Part shown: positions 20,781-31,244 of the stretch, piece by piece | How the letters are laid out: each line of letters begins with the position of its first letter | Position numbering within the stretch: the first letter of the stretch is position 1 | Assembly: GCA_001898625.1 (NCBI GenBank) | Contig: MKUP01000010.1 | Coordinates: forward strand, 186,001-250,000 | Direction of reading: 5' to 3' | Length of the DNA stretch: 64,000 nt | DNA from: Burkholderiales bacterium 67-32 | GTDB taxonomy: Bacteria; Pseudomonadota; Gammaproteobacteria; Burkholderiales; Burkholderiaceae_B | The notes under the pieces: model-generated | Database searches by the model: none | What the model was told of the DNA's origin: nothing | What the model saw: the letters and a program-made list of their open reading frames with translations, nothing else | Program-made: the position numbers and the translations under genes

Positions 20781-22283
20781 TCAAGCGCGGAAGCGATGCC
20801 CGGACAGGCGAAGCCGGCGCCAGCCGATGACCAGGCCCGTGGCGCTCAGCGCGAGGCCGCCCAGGCTGAACAGAATCAGCACGGCGTCCCACAGCGGCCG
20901 GCGCTCCAGCAGCGGCAGCCAGTCCCAGCTGTGAAGCATGGCGAACAGCCAGCGCGAGGCGCGGCGCGAGCGGTCGGTGCTGTTCAGGACGGAGCCGGTG
21001 TACGGGTCCAGGTGTACCCAGGTCGCGGCGGGATCGTCGAATTCGATGCGCCAGACCGGCAGCGGTTTGTCGCCACCGCCGGTCATGGTGTGCGGGGCGC
21101 GGTCGTAGTAGTGGAGATCGTAGCGGTCGAGCACCTCAATGCGGGCGAGGGGGACGGCCATGAGCCCCGCCGCCGCGCGGCGCAGTTCACCGGTATCCAG
21201 GCTTGTGGCCTGCGCGGTTCGGGCGTCGAGCAGCGTGGGGCGGCCGGCCGGGCCATAGGCCAGGACGAGTTCGCGCCCCAGGCGATGGACCCACCGCAGC
21301 TCGCGGACGTTGCCGCCGGCCAGCAGCGCTTGCACGGGGGCCGCGTTGGCGGGCATCTCGCCCGTGTCGCCATATACGGCGGCCACGGAAGGCCCGCCGC
21401 GGCCGCTGCTGAACAGGCCCCACGGATTCATGGACATCAAGCCGCTGAAGATCCAGGTGAGCGAGGTCAGCGCGAACGCCAGTCCCACCAGATGATGCCA
21501 GCGCATCATGCCGGCCCGGTAGGGCGAGCGCGAGCCGCTGCGGTAGGGGCGCGAGAACCGCCAGCGCAGCAGCCCGACGATGGTGCCGGTCAATGCGACG
21601 GCGATGCCGGCGATGGACAGGCCATCGACGATGGCGGCCCAGTGGCGGTCGAAGAAATTGCCGCGGAAAGGGTAGAGCCAGTGGATCCATGCGCCCGCGT
21701 AGTTCCAGGCGCGCTCGGTGCGCGTTGCGTCGCGCACCACTTCGCCGGTGCGGCTGGAGACGTATAGCAGGGTGCCCGCTTCGTCGTCCAGTTGCACGCG
21801 GTGTAGCGGCCGGTGCGGGTCCAGGGCGCGCGAGTGCGTATGCGCGTCCTCGTCCACCAGGCCAGCATAGTGCGCCTGGATGGCGCCGCCGGCATAGGCG
21901 GCCGCGCTGGCCACGGCATGCGCGGCATCGGTCGCGCGCAGCATCGTTCCGGTCGCGGCGTCTATGGCTATGGGCGTACGGGCCCGAGAGCCATCCGCCA
22001 GCGTGGCCAGGTAGACCGGCCGGCCGGCGCTGGCCGCCGACAGCCGCAGGTCTTTCGGCATCGAGGCGATGCCGGCCGCTGCCAGCGCCTGCGCGGGCCC
22101 GAGCAGGGACGCCGCCGGGTCCAGCGGAGGAAAGTGTTGCAGGCGCTCGGCCGCGGTGAGCTTGGGATAGCCGACGTACATCATGACCACGCCCGAGGCG
22201 AACCACATCACGAAGAACGCGCACATCACGATGCCCAGCCACCGATGCAGCAGATAGAGCCAGCGCTTGAGGCGTGTACGCAT
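20781..22283 (-). CDS. PepSY-domain membrane protein (FoxB/PiuB-like)
   Basis: LKRWLYLLHRWLGIVMCAFFVMWFASGVVMMYVGYPKLT..., four predicted TM segments, PepSY segments. Confidence 0.88.
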   Translation of the reverse strand: MRTRLKRWLYLLHRWLGIVMCAFFVMWFASGVVMMYVGYPKLTAAERLQHFPPLDPAASLLGPAQALAAAGIASMPKDLRLSAASAGRPVYLATLADGSRARTPIAIDAATGTMLRATDAAHAVASAAAYAGGAIQAHYAGLVDEDAHTHSRALDPHRPLHRVQLDDEAGTLLYVSSRTGEVVRDATRTERAWNYAGAWIHWLYPFRGNFFDRHWAAIVDGLSIAGIAVALTGTIVGLLRWRFSRPYRSGSRSPYRAGMMRWHHLVGLAFALTSLTWIFSGLMSMNPWGLFSSGRGGPSVAAVYGDTGEMPANAAPVQALLAGGNVRELRWVHRLGRELVLAYGPAGRPTLLDARTAQATSLDTGELRRAAAGLMAVPLARIEVLDRYDLHYYDRAPHTMTGGGDKPLPVWRIEFDDPAATWVHLDPYTGSVLNSTDRSRRASRWLFAMLHSWDWLPLLERRPLWDAVLILFSLGGLALSATGLVIGWRRLRLSGHRFRA

Positions 22284-22292
22284 GGGCGTCTC

Positions 22293-24512
22293 CTAGAACG
22301 CGATCCGCAGGCTGACGTCGGCGGTGCGCGGTGCCCCCAGGTAGGCCATGGTCGGCGTCATGTTGGCGGCATAGACCTTGTCGGTCAGGTTGCGGATGCG
22401 CGCCACGACCGCGGTGCGGCGGTCGATGCGGTAGCTCACCCCCAGGTCCACCAGCAGGTAGGCGGGCCAGGACACGGTGTTGGCCGCGTCGGCATATACG
22501 CGGCCGACACGGCGCAGCCCGACGCTGGCTTGCAACGCGGGCGTGACGGCGTAGGACAGCCACAGGTTGGCGACGGTGGCCGGCGTGTTGGTCGGGCGCT
22601 TGCCCGCTAGCGACACGCCGCCCTGGGTGTAGTCGTCGTAGCGCGCGTCGACGTAGGTCACGTTGCCCTGGATGGACCAGCGCCGGTCGGGCTGCAGGCC
22701 CACGGCCAGCTCCAGCCCCCGGGACGACTGTTCGCCCACGAGCACGGTCAGGCTGCTGTCGTTCGGATCCTGGCTGGCGATGTTCCGGCGCGAGATGCGA
22801 TAGGCGGCCAGCGTGGCCGTTCCCTTGCCTTCCCAGAAGTCCAGCTTGCCGCCTACCTCGGCCTGGCGGCCCGAGGTCAGTTCGCTGTTGTTGCGCACGT
22901 CCGCGAACGAGGCGGTGGACAGCACGCCCGACGGCGGATCCGCGGCGGTGGCGTACTGGGCGTAAAGCGCGGCGTCCTGCGTGACGTCCCAGACCAGGCC
23001 GATGCGCCCGGTGGTCGGGTGGTAGCCGCGGCTGAACTCGGCCGGGTTGGCGGCATTGATCTCGCGCCGGTTGGTCAGATCGAGTTGGATGCGCTCGTGG
23101 CGCAGCGCGGTGACCAGGTGCAGGTCCGGCCGCAGCGCGGTACGGTTCTCGGCATAGACCGCGAGGGTGCGTACCTTGTTGTCGCGGTCGGGCCGGAAAC
23201 CCGGCGACATGCCGGGAATGTCGAAGAAGCGCTCGGTGCCGTAGTCGTAGGGGTTGACCGTGCCGATCGTGCCGGACAGGCTGTTCGGAAAGCGCGTCTG
23301 GCGGTTCACGCTGACATCCACGCCGAAAGCCCAGTCGCTTTTCCTGCCGGCGATCTCGCCGTGGTAGATGCCGTCGAAGCGGTTGCCCACCAGGTGCTGG
23401 TCGTGCCGCTGCAACAGCGCGCTCGACCGTATGACCTGGGTGTTGTCGGCGTTGAAACGATAATTCTCGACGTTGCGGTAATCGCGCAGGGCGTCGTAGA
23501 CGTAGAAGGTGTTGCGCCACTGCAGCTTGTCGCTGACCCGCCACTCGGCGATGGAGCGCAGCCACTGCACGCGCTGGATGTACACCCCGTCGGCGCTGTT
23601 GTAGTTCTTGAAGCGGGTGCCGTCGTCGATGCGCGCGGTGCCGGCGATCGGGTTCAGCAGCGGCGTGCCCCAGTAGGGGCGGTCGACGTGCTCGTGCTGG
23701 TACTCGTAGGCCAGGGTGTGGGTGAAGCCGTTGCCGAAGTCGGACAGCACCGAGGCCGCGAACTGCGTGGCGCGCGTGCCCGTGCCGTCGACCCAGCTGT
23801 CGGCGTCGCGATGGTTGAGATCCAGGCGCAGGTAGTGGCCCGGGCCGTCGGCCTCGCCCGCGATGCGCCGGTTCAGTCCGACCGAGGCTTCCTTGAGCCC
23901 GTTGCTGCCCAGCCGCAACCGGCCTTCGGAGATGTCCTCGCGCTGGGCCAGCTTGGTCACATAGTTGATCGATCCGCCTACGGCCCCCGCGCCGAACAGG
24001 AAGCTGGACGGGCCACCAATGGCCTCGACGCGTTCGTAGATCCAGCTGTCCACGGGGCGGGCGGCGATCGAGTACTGGACGTTGATGCCGTTGAACAACT
24101 GGCTGATGGAGCCGGTGCCGAAGCCGCGATAGCTCACGCCCACGTTGCCGGGCGCGTCGTGGGCGGTCACGCCGGGGATGGCGCGCAGGATTTCCTGGGT
24201 GTTCTGCGCGCCCCGTGCATCGATCGTGGCGCGATCGACCACGGTGACCGAGGCGGGGGTCTCGCGGGCGGTCAGGCGGAGATTGCTGGCGGCCGCGGCC
24301 GGCGTGTCGAGGTTGAGCTTGCCGTTGGGCCTGTCGGCGCTGCCGCTGACTTCAATGGCGGGCAGGGCCTGTTCAGGGGCGGCCTGAGCATGGACGGGCG
24401 CCGCCAGCGCCTGGCAGGTGGCGAGCAGGCCGGCGCACATGGGGCTGGGCAGGGAAGGGCGCGAAGCGGCGCGATGCGCACGCGGGCGCATCGGGAAAAC
24501 GGGAGGGAACAC
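22293..24512 (-). CDS. TonB-dependent siderophore receptor
   Basis: Plug: ETPASVTVVDRATIDARGAQNTQEILRAIPGVTAHDAPGNVGVSYRGFG; C-terminal NLTDKVYAANMTPTMAYLGAPRTADVSLRIAF. Confidence 0.93.
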   Translation of the reverse strand: MFPPVFPMRPRAHRAASRPSLPSPMCAGLLATCQALAAPVHAQAAPEQALPAIEVSGSADRPNGKLNLDTPAAAASNLRLTARETPASVTVVDRATIDARGAQNTQEILRAIPGVTAHDAPGNVGVSYRGFGTGSISQLFNGINVQYSIAARPVDSWIYERVEAIGGPSSFLFGAGAVGGSINYVTKLAQREDISEGRLRLGSNGLKEASVGLNRRIAGEADGPGHYLRLDLNHRDADSWVDGTGTRATQFAASVLSDFGNGFTHTLAYEYQHEHVDRPYWGTPLLNPIAGTARIDDGTRFKNYNSADGVYIQRVQWLRSIAEWRVSDKLQWRNTFYVYDALRDYRNVENYRFNADNTQVIRSSALLQRHDQHLVGNRFDGIYHGEIAGRKSDWAFGVDVSVNRQTRFPNSLSGTIGTVNPYDYGTERFFDIPGMSPGFRPDRDNKVRTLAVYAENRTALRPDLHLVTALRHERIQLDLTNRREINAANPAEFSRGYHPTTGRIGLVWDVTQDAALYAQYATAADPPSGVLSTASFADVRNNSELTSGRQAEVGGKLDFWEGKGTATLAAYRISRRNIASQDPNDSSLTVLVGEQSSRGLELAVGLQPDRRWSIQGNVTYVDARYDDYTQGGVSLAGKRPTNTPATVANLWLSYAVTPALQASVGLRRVGRVYADAANTVSWPAYLLVDLGVSYRIDRRTAVVARIRNLTDKVYAANMTPTMAYLGAPRTADVSLRIAF

Positions 24513-24587
24513 GAACGACTCCTGGTCGGCCGCGCGCGCGGCGCGGCAGGGCGAAACGGCGCTGCCACGCGGGCAGGCCGGGCGGGG

Positions 24588-24998
24588 TCAGGAAGCGGAC
24601 GTGAGGGGCGGAGCGCGCGAGGGAGGCGGGCGCGAGATGGGCGCCGTGCCCAGGAGCGGAGCGGGAGGAAGCGCCGGTGCCTCGGCCGAGACGACAAGGC
24701 CCACCAGGACGAGGCCGCCGCCGGGAGACGGCAGCGCGACGGCGGCATGGAGCCGGCAATAGGGGCAGTCGGCGGGCGTCGTGGCCGAGTCGTCTTGCGA
24801 CGGCTTGGAGCCGTCGTCCGACAGCTTGATCAGTTTCGGGCCGTAGACGCTGCAAAGCTCGACCCAGGCATCGTTGGGCCGGGCCAGCGTGTTGGCGATG
24901 GCCGGCGCCAGCATTCCCCAGAGCAGCGCGAGCAGGACCAGCATCGCATAGCCGCGATGACGGTCCTGCCTGGAGAATCGGAGGGGTGGCCGATGCAT
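24588..24998 (-). CDS. DUF2946-like hypothetical protein
   Basis: Signal/TM segment, then LCSVYGPKLI...DCPYCRLHAA (CPYC), located upstream of a TonB receptor. Confidence 0.7.
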   Translation of the reverse strand: MHRPPLRFSRQDRHRGYAMLVLLALLWGMLAPAIANTLARPNDAWVELCSVYGPKLIKLSDDGSKPSQDDSATTPADCPYCRLHAAVALPSPGGGLVLVGLVVSAEAPALPPAPLLGTAPISRPPPSRAPPLTSAS

Positions 24999-25086
24999 GC
25001 TCGAGTCGAGGGCGGTCAGGCCGGAAGGCCTGGGAACCGCGGCAGTATGGGCAGGAAATCCGGTGGAGTCAATTCACTGCCCGCGC

Positions 25087-26925
25087 CTACGACTCGGTCG
25101 TGGACGACGGCCGGCCGGCTCCCCAGAGTATGGCCACGCCGATCAGCGAGGACAGGATGGAGCCGATGAAGACCGCGACCTTGGCCGCGGCGAAGTCGGT
25201 TTCCACCGGGAAGGCCTGTCCGGAAATGAACAGCGACATGGTGAAGCCTATGCCGGCCAGCGCGCCGGCGCCCACCAGTTGGCGCCAGGAATAGTCGGCA
25301 GGCTTGCGCGCGATGCCCAGCCGGACGGCGATGACCGAGGCCACCACGAGCCCCAGCGGCTTGCCGAGGACCAATCCGGCGATGATGGCCAGCGATAGCT
25401 GGCCGTGGCTGGATAGCACGTCGGGCGCCAGCGCCACGCCGGCGTTGGCCAGCGCGAACAGCGGCAGCACGACATAGCTGGAACGTGCGCCCGTGGTGCG
25501 CAGCAGCCGGTCGGCGGGCGATTCCAGGCGGTCGTGGATGGCGTCGAACGCCGCCAGCGCGGGCAGCGAGGGCCCCTGCCGCAGGACTTCCCCGCTGCGG
25601 CGCGCCTCGGCCGTCAGGATGGCATCGGCCTGCGCCACCAGCGTGGGCAGGTTGGGAGGCGGCCGCGTGGGGATGAACATCGCCAGCAGCACGCCGGCCA
25701 TGGTCGCGTGCAGTCCGCTCGCGTGCACGCAGGCCCACAGCAGGATGCCGGTCAGCGCGTAGGGCGCGACGCGGTAGATGTGGGCCTTGTTGAGCATCGC
25801 CAGCACGCCCACCAGTGCCGCGGCGGCGGCCAGGTAACCCAGGTCCAGCGCACCGGAATAGAACAGCGCGACCACCACGATGGAGCCGATGTCGTCGACG
25901 ATGGCCGCGGCGGTCAGGAACACCCGCAGCGCGGTGGGGACGCGGCTGCCCATCATCGCGATCAGCGCGATGGCGAAGGCGGTGTCGGTGGCCATGGGCA
26001 CGCCCCAGCCGTGCGACCACGGGCCGGCGGGAACGACCAGGCTGTAGACCAGCGCGGGCACGAGCATGCCGCCCAGGGCCGCGGCGACCGGCAGCGCGGC
26101 CGAGCGCAGGTTGGCCAGGTGGCCCACGGTGAACTCGCGCTTGATCTCCAGCCCCACGACCAGGAAGAAGATCGTCAGCAGGCCGTCGTTGATCCAATGC
26201 AGCAGCGACATGCCGAAGCCGGCCTGCCCGAGCGAGATCGCCAGCGGCGTTTCCCACAGCGCGGCGAAGGCCTCCCCCAGCCCGGAGTTCGTCATCAGGA
26301 CGGCCAGCGCGGCGGCCAGCAGGAGCAGCACGCCGGCCGAGGGAGCCCAGCCGGCGAAGTCCTGCGCCACGCTGCGCAGGCGATGGCCTGGCGTGCGCAG
26401 CATGGCGTCGGTGAACGAGCTTTCGTCCCACGGGCCGTCGTAGCGGCGGCCGTTGATGAAGAAGGTGGGCGTGACCATGACCCGGCTGGCCCGGGCGCCG
26501 GCGACGTCGGCATCGACCCGGGCCCGCGCCTGGTCGTCGTCGGCCGCCTGCCGCGCGCCGGCGGGCGGGGCGCCGAGTTCGCTCGCCACCAGGGACAGGT
26601 CTTCCTCGGACAACGTGCGCGAATGCGTCATCAGGGTGACGTGGGCGTCCCAGAACTGACGGGAGTCGCGCGCATGCTCGGCCAGCTCCGCCGCGCGGCG
26701 CGCGATGTCGCTGCCCGGCAGCGGATAGTGGCGGAATACATAGCGCAGCCGGTCGCCCAGTTGGTGCCGGATTTCCGCGATGCGTTCGTTGGCGGCACGG
26801 CAGTACGGGCAGGCGTAGCTGCCATATTCGACCAGTGTGATGGGAGCATCGGCGGGGCCGAGGACGTGGTCCCGGCTGTCGTCCACCGGTTGCTCCAGCC
26901 TGGCGCTCAAGCTTTCTTGCGACAC
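25087..26925 (-). CDS. nhaA: DsbA/thioredoxin-fold domain fused to Na+/H+ antiporter NhaA
   Basis: GTG start: MSQESLSARLEQPVDDSRDHVLGPADAPITLVEYGSYACPYCRAANERI...RVMVTPTFFINGRRYDG followed by NhaA: GMSLLHWINDGLLTIFFLVVGLEIKREF...PMATDTAFAIALIAMMG. Confidence 0.92.
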   Translation of the reverse strand: MSQESLSARLEQPVDDSRDHVLGPADAPITLVEYGSYACPYCRAANERIAEIRHQLGDRLRYVFRHYPLPGSDIARRAAELAEHARDSRQFWDAHVTLMTHSRTLSEEDLSLVASELGAPPAGARQAADDDQARARVDADVAGARASRVMVTPTFFINGRRYDGPWDESSFTDAMLRTPGHRLRSVAQDFAGWAPSAGVLLLLAAALAVLMTNSGLGEAFAALWETPLAISLGQAGFGMSLLHWINDGLLTIFFLVVGLEIKREFTVGHLANLRSAALPVAAALGGMLVPALVYSLVVPAGPWSHGWGVPMATDTAFAIALIAMMGSRVPTALRVFLTAAAIVDDIGSIVVVALFYSGALDLGYLAAAAALVGVLAMLNKAHIYRVAPYALTGILLWACVHASGLHATMAGVLLAMFIPTRPPPNLPTLVAQADAILTAEARRSGEVLRQGPSLPALAAFDAIHDRLESPADRLLRTTGARSSYVVLPLFALANAGVALAPDVLSSHGQLSLAIIAGLVLGKPLGLVVASVIAVRLGIARKPADYSWRQLVGAGALAGIGFTMSLFISGQAFPVETDFAAAKVAVFIGSILSSLIGVAILWGAGRPSSTTES

Positions 26926-26960
26926 GTGAGTCCCTTGTGTGGTGGGGGCACCGGGCCCGT

Positions 26961-28163
26961 TCAGTGAGCCAGCGGCGGCGCGGGCTGACGGGCGCGCCGC
27001 TGCCTGAGTCGCCGCGTTTCCCACAGGCCTACGCCCGTCAGGACCGCCGTGGTCAGCCAGCCCATGACGAGCAGCGTGGCGGCATAGCCCACGGGTACCA
27101 GCACGAGCAGCGCCACCGCGCCGGCCAGGTGCGAACCCGGGATCGAGCCGTAGACGACTTTCTTGTAGATGGCGCTGCCCAGCAGGTAGATGGCCGGACC
27201 CGCCACCAGCACGATGACCTGCGCCGTGCCGAGCGCCTCGTGCGGGTGGGCCATGACGAGATCGTTGCCGACGGCGGTGACGATGATGCCGGCCACCAGG
27301 ATGGCGTGGATGTAGTGGAAGTAGGCGCCGATGCGTCCGGGGTCGGCCGAGCGCGTGATGGCCTCGGTGGCTTCCTTGCTGGAGGTGCCGAAATACAGCC
27401 ACCACATCGCCAGGGTACCGAGGAAGGTGGCCAGCACGCCGGAGACGATGGCGGTGTTCCAGGCCTCGGTGTCCGCCAGCATGACGCCGGTGGCGAGCAG
27501 CGTCTCGCCCAGCGCCACGATCACGAACAACTGGCAGCGTTCGGCCAGGTGGCCACCCTCGATGGTCCAGTCGCGGGTATGGGAGCGGCCCATGCCGGGC
27601 AGGGCGAAGCCGAACATGGGCGAGCCGTACTCGCACAGCACCGCGGCCAGCCACAGCAGCGCGCGCAACTCGTGTCCGTCGGCCATCGCTCCTGCTATCC
27701 AGAAGACGGCGGCGATGACCAGCCATCCCAGCATGCGGCGGTAGTTGGCGGCCAGCGGATGGCTGGCGGGCAACTGGCAGACGATGTAGGCGGTCCGGCC
27801 CACCTGCATCGCGGCATAAGAGCCGGCGAACAGCAGCGCGCGGTCGCCGAAGGCCTCGGGCAGACTGGCCGCCATGCACAGCGCGAGCAGCATGGTGGCG
27901 AAGAGCAGGCCACGGATGCGTGGGGTTTCCGGGTCGAACCAGTTCGTCACCCAGCAGGTGTACTGCCAGCCCAGCCAGACGGCCAGCCAGAGGATCAGCG
28001 ATTCGATCACGCCGGTGAGCGTCAGGTGGTGCAGGAGCTGGTGGCTGATCTGCGTGACGGCGAAGACGTAGATCAGGTCGAAGAACAGTTCTTCGAAGGT
28101 GACGCGGGCGTGATGCCCGTCGCGGTGCCGCAGCGGGGGATGGCGGTGGGTGTCGGATGGCAT
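26961..28163 (-). CDS. ltrA: Low temperature requirement protein A (LtrA) family
   Basis: RVTFEELFFDLIYVFAVTQISHQLLHH...NWFDPETPRIRGLLFATMLLALCMAASLPEAFGDRALLFAGSY. Confidence 0.92.
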   Translation of the reverse strand: MPSDTHRHPPLRHRDGHHARVTFEELFFDLIYVFAVTQISHQLLHHLTLTGVIESLILWLAVWLGWQYTCWVTNWFDPETPRIRGLLFATMLLALCMAASLPEAFGDRALLFAGSYAAMQVGRTAYIVCQLPASHPLAANYRRMLGWLVIAAVFWIAGAMADGHELRALLWLAAVLCEYGSPMFGFALPGMGRSHTRDWTIEGGHLAERCQLFVIVALGETLLATGVMLADTEAWNTAIVSGVLATFLGTLAMWWLYFGTSSKEATEAITRSADPGRIGAYFHYIHAILVAGIIVTAVGNDLVMAHPHEALGTAQVIVLVAGPAIYLLGSAIYKKVVYGSIPGSHLAGAVALLVLVPVGYAATLLVMGWLTTAVLTGVGLWETRRLRQRRARQPAPPLAH

Positions 28164-28318
28164 GATGGATGCGGCCCGGTCGGCCGGGGATCGAATACGC
28201 GGCTTAAGATAGCCGGAAATTCCCGCGCCGCCTACTTTTCTTGTCGGGGTCGCAGGATGGACCCCCATGGCGTATGCTGGTCGGCATGTTCCATGGGTAT
28301 CCGCGCCCGGAGAAAATC

Positions 28319-28951
28319 ATGCCCGATACGTCCAGCCTGCTTGCCTTCGGCCTGGTGGCGCTGGGAATGGCGCTTACGCCAGGTCCCAACATGATCTACC
28401 TCGTCTCGCGCTCGATCTCGCAGGGGCCGCGCGCCGGACTCGTGTCGCTGGGCGGCGTGGCGCTCGGCTTCGTGTTCTACATGCTGTGCGCGGCATTGGG
28501 CATCACCGCGCTGGTCATGGCCGTGCCCTATGCCTACGATGCGCTGCGCGCGGGCGGCGCGATCTATCTGCTCTATCTGGCGTGGCAGGCGGTCAGGCCG
28601 GGCGGGCGTTCGCCGTTCCAGGTGCGCGAACTGCCGCGGGATGGTCCGGGCAAGCTGTTCGCGATGGGCTTCCTGACCAACCTGCTGAACCCCAAGATCG
28701 CGGTGATGTATCTGTCGCTGTTGCCGCAGTTCATCCAGCCCGAGCAGGGCAGCGTGCTGATGCAGTCGTTCATGCTGGGCGCGACGCAGATCGCGATCAG
28801 CATGAGCGTCAACGCCACGGTGGCCATCATGGCCGGTTCGATCGCGGCCTTCCTGGCGCGCCGCCCGCTGTGGCTGGTCGCGCAGCGGTGGCTGATGGGC
28901 ACGGTGCTGGCGGGGCTGGCCGTACGCATGGCCACCGAGGCGCGCCGCTAG
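28319..28951 (+). CDS. LysE family translocator
   Basis: MPDTSSLLAFGLVALGMALTPGPNMIYLVSRSISQGPRAGLVSLGGVALG. Confidence 0.93.
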   Translation: MPDTSSLLAFGLVALGMALTPGPNMIYLVSRSISQGPRAGLVSLGGVALGFVFYMLCAALGITALVMAVPYAYDALRAGGAIYLLYLAWQAVRPGGRSPFQVRELPRDGPGKLFAMGFLTNLLNPKIAVMYLSLLPQFIQPEQGSVLMQSFMLGATQIAISMSVNATVAIMAGSIAAFLARRPLWLVAQRWLMGTVLAGLAVRMATEARR

Positions 28952-28972
28952 GGGGGGCGGCCCCGCCAGCGG

Positions 28973-30877
28973 CTACCTGCCCGGCGGCATCGGCGCGTCG
29001 GCCGGATTCTCCACCAGCGCATCCGGTTCGGCCAGCCAGTCCTCGTCGTCGGCGCTGCGCAGCGCATTGCCGTCCAGCAACAGGCCCTTGGTCAGTTCCA
29101 GGGCCTGCTTCTCGAACAGCCGCCGATAGACACCGTTCCTGATACGGATCAGCGCCTCGTGCGTGCCTTCCTCGACGACACGGCCCTTGTCCATCACCAG
29201 CAGCCGGTCGAGCGCGCGCACGGTGGACAGCCGGTGCGCGACCACCAGCGTGGTGCGGCCTTCCATCAGGCGCTCCATGGCCTGCTGGATCAGCACCTCG
29301 CTTTCGCTGTCCAGGCTGGAGGTCGCCTCGTCCAGGATCAGGATGGGTGCATCGGCCAGGAAGGCGCGGGCCAGCGCGACGCGCTGGCGCTCGCCGCCCG
29401 ACAGCTTGACGCCGCGTTCGCCCACCAGGGTCTCGTAGCCGTGGGGCAGGGCCATGATGAAGTCGTGGGCGCTGGCCTGGCGCGCGGCGCGCTCGACCTG
29501 CGCCCGCGTGGCGTCCGGCCGGGCATAGGCGATGTTCTCGGCCAGCGAGCGGTGGAACAGGATGGGTTCCTGTTGCACGATGGCGATTTGCTGGCGCAGC
29601 GAGGCCTGGCGGACGCGGGAAATGTCCTGTCCGTCGATGGTGATGCGGCCGCCGCTGACGTCGTACAGGCGCTGGATCAGCTTGATGAACGTGGTCTTGC
29701 CCGAGCCCGAGTGGCCGACCAGCCCGACCCGTTCGCCCGGCGCGATGCGTATCGAGAAATCGCGATAGAGCGGGGTGTCGTGCGTCCCGTAGCGGAAGTC
29801 CACGTGCTCGAAGCGGATCTCGCCGGGGCCGATGGCGATGGCGGGCGCGCCAGGACGGTCCTCGATGCCCAGCGGCTGGCGTTCCAGCGAGACCAGTTCC
29901 TCCATGTCGTTGATGGAGCGTTGCAGGTTGCGGATGTCCATGCCCACGTCGCGCAGGTAGCCCTGCAGCATGAAGAAGGTCGTCAGCGCGAAGGTGATGT
30001 CGCCCACGCTGGCCTGTCCGCGCGACCACAGCAGCAGCGCGGTACCCAGGATGGCGGCCTGCATCAGTATCAGCATGATGCCCTGGACGCCACCGTTGAT
30101 CGTGCCGCGCACCCAGGTGCGGCGGGTGCGCAGGCGCCACTTGCCGATCACGCGCGCCAGGCGTGTTTCCTCGCGCTCCTCGGCGCCGAAGGCCTTGACT
30201 ACCGCGTTACAGGTGATGGCATCGGCCAGCGCGCCGCCCATGCGCGTGTCCCAGGCGTTGGCCAGGCGCGCCGCGGGCGCGACGAAGCCCAGCGACAGCA
30301 TGACGGTCAGCATCACGTACAGCAGGGATCCCACGCCGATCACGGCGCCCATGAGCGGCCAGGTGGCGCCCAGCAGGATGGTCGCGCCGGCCAGCATGAC
30401 CAGCGACGGCAGCAGGGCGACCAGCAGTGTGTCGTTCAGCAGGTCGAGCGCCCACATGCCGCGCGTGACCTTGCGCACGGTGGAGCCGGCGAAGCTGTTG
30501 GCGTGCCAGTCGGTCGAGAAGCGCTGTACGCGATGGAAGGCGTTGGCGGCGATCTTGCTCATCATCTTGAGCGTGAGGAAGGTCAGGCTCAGGAATACCA
30601 CCTGGCGCAGCGCCGTGGCGCCCACGCCCAGCGCGGCCAGTATCCAGAAGGCGGTGATGGCCGCCTGCCAGGCGGTTGGATCGCTGGCCGCGCCCGAAGC
30701 CACGGCATCGACCAGGCGGCCCGCGTACAGCGGCGTCACCACGCTGGCCAGCGTCGACAGCAGGACCGCGACGATGATGGTCAGGATGCGCCAGGGCTGT
30801 TCGGCCCAGTGGCGGAAAGTAAAGCCAAGGACGTCCTTGTAGGACTGTCCACGGAAGTCGAGTTTCTTCGATGCCAT
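28973..30877 (-). CDS. ABC transporter, fused permease/ATP-binding protein
   Basis: [31 protein letters not shown]...; Walker [50 protein letters not shown]. Start could be 30943. Confidence 0.93.
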   Translation of the reverse strand: MASKKLDFRGQSYKDVLGFTFRHWAEQPWRILTIIVAVLLSTLASVVTPLYAGRLVDAVASGAASDPTAWQAAITAFWILAALGVGATALRQVVFLSLTFLTLKMMSKIAANAFHRVQRFSTDWHANSFAGSTVRKVTRGMWALDLLNDTLLVALLPSLVMLAGATILLGATWPLMGAVIGVGSLLYVMLTVMLSLGFVAPAARLANAWDTRMGGALADAITCNAVVKAFGAEEREETRLARVIGKWRLRTRRTWVRGTINGGVQGIMLILMQAAILGTALLLWSRGQASVGDITFALTTFFMLQGYLRDVGMDIRNLQRSINDMEELVSLERQPLGIEDRPGAPAIAIGPGEIRFEHVDFRYGTHDTPLYRDFSIRIAPGERVGLVGHSGSGKTTFIKLIQRLYDVSGGRITIDGQDISRVRQASLRQQIAIVQQEPILFHRSLAENIAYARPDATRAQVERAARQASAHDFIMALPHGYETLVGERGVKLSGGERQRVALARAFLADAPILILDEATSSLDSESEVLIQQAMERLMEGRTTLVVAHRLSTVRALDRLLVMDKGRVVEEGTHEALIRIRNGVYRRLFEKQALELTKGLLLDGNALRSADDEDWLAEPDALVENPADAPMPPGR

Positions 30878-31244
30878 TTGCGACAGCCCCGGCTCACGGT
30901 GGAGCGGGGTCTCCAAAGTCGGAATAGAGAACAGACGGGCCATCGCGCGCTTGTGGCGTGCGTGGAGCAAAAACCGTCCGGGAGTGTGTGCGGGCAGGAA
31001 AACCGCCCGCGGGGGGCAACCTAGAGGTGCCGGGGAGCCGGTCCGGAGACGACGATGCGCGTGTTGATCATTTTGCGTCTCCTTGGATGGGGGGATGGAT
31101 GTGAAGGCAGAAAGCCGAACATAAAGTCTATCAGCCCATGCCGGACGAGGCAACGGCGGCGACGGGAGGATGTGGCCGGCGGCATACACTTGCGGCTGCG
31201 GGCATGGCCTGCCGGCATGAAGGATTCCAGTTTCAGGGGTGAAC

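Noticed and set aside
21187-23565. 792-aa minus-strand ORF in another frame of the PepSY/TonB genes
   Set aside because: Arg/Ala/Gly-rich frame-shifted reading of two well-supported genes.
23019-25169. 716-aa plus-strand ORF antisense to the TonB receptor
   Set aside because: Shadow ORF; no recognisable domains and overlaps a well-supported receptor.
26926-27879. N-terminal extension of the 930-aa NhaA ORF
   Set aside because: Out-of-frame reading of ltrA; a GTG start at 26925 fits the DsbA domain start.
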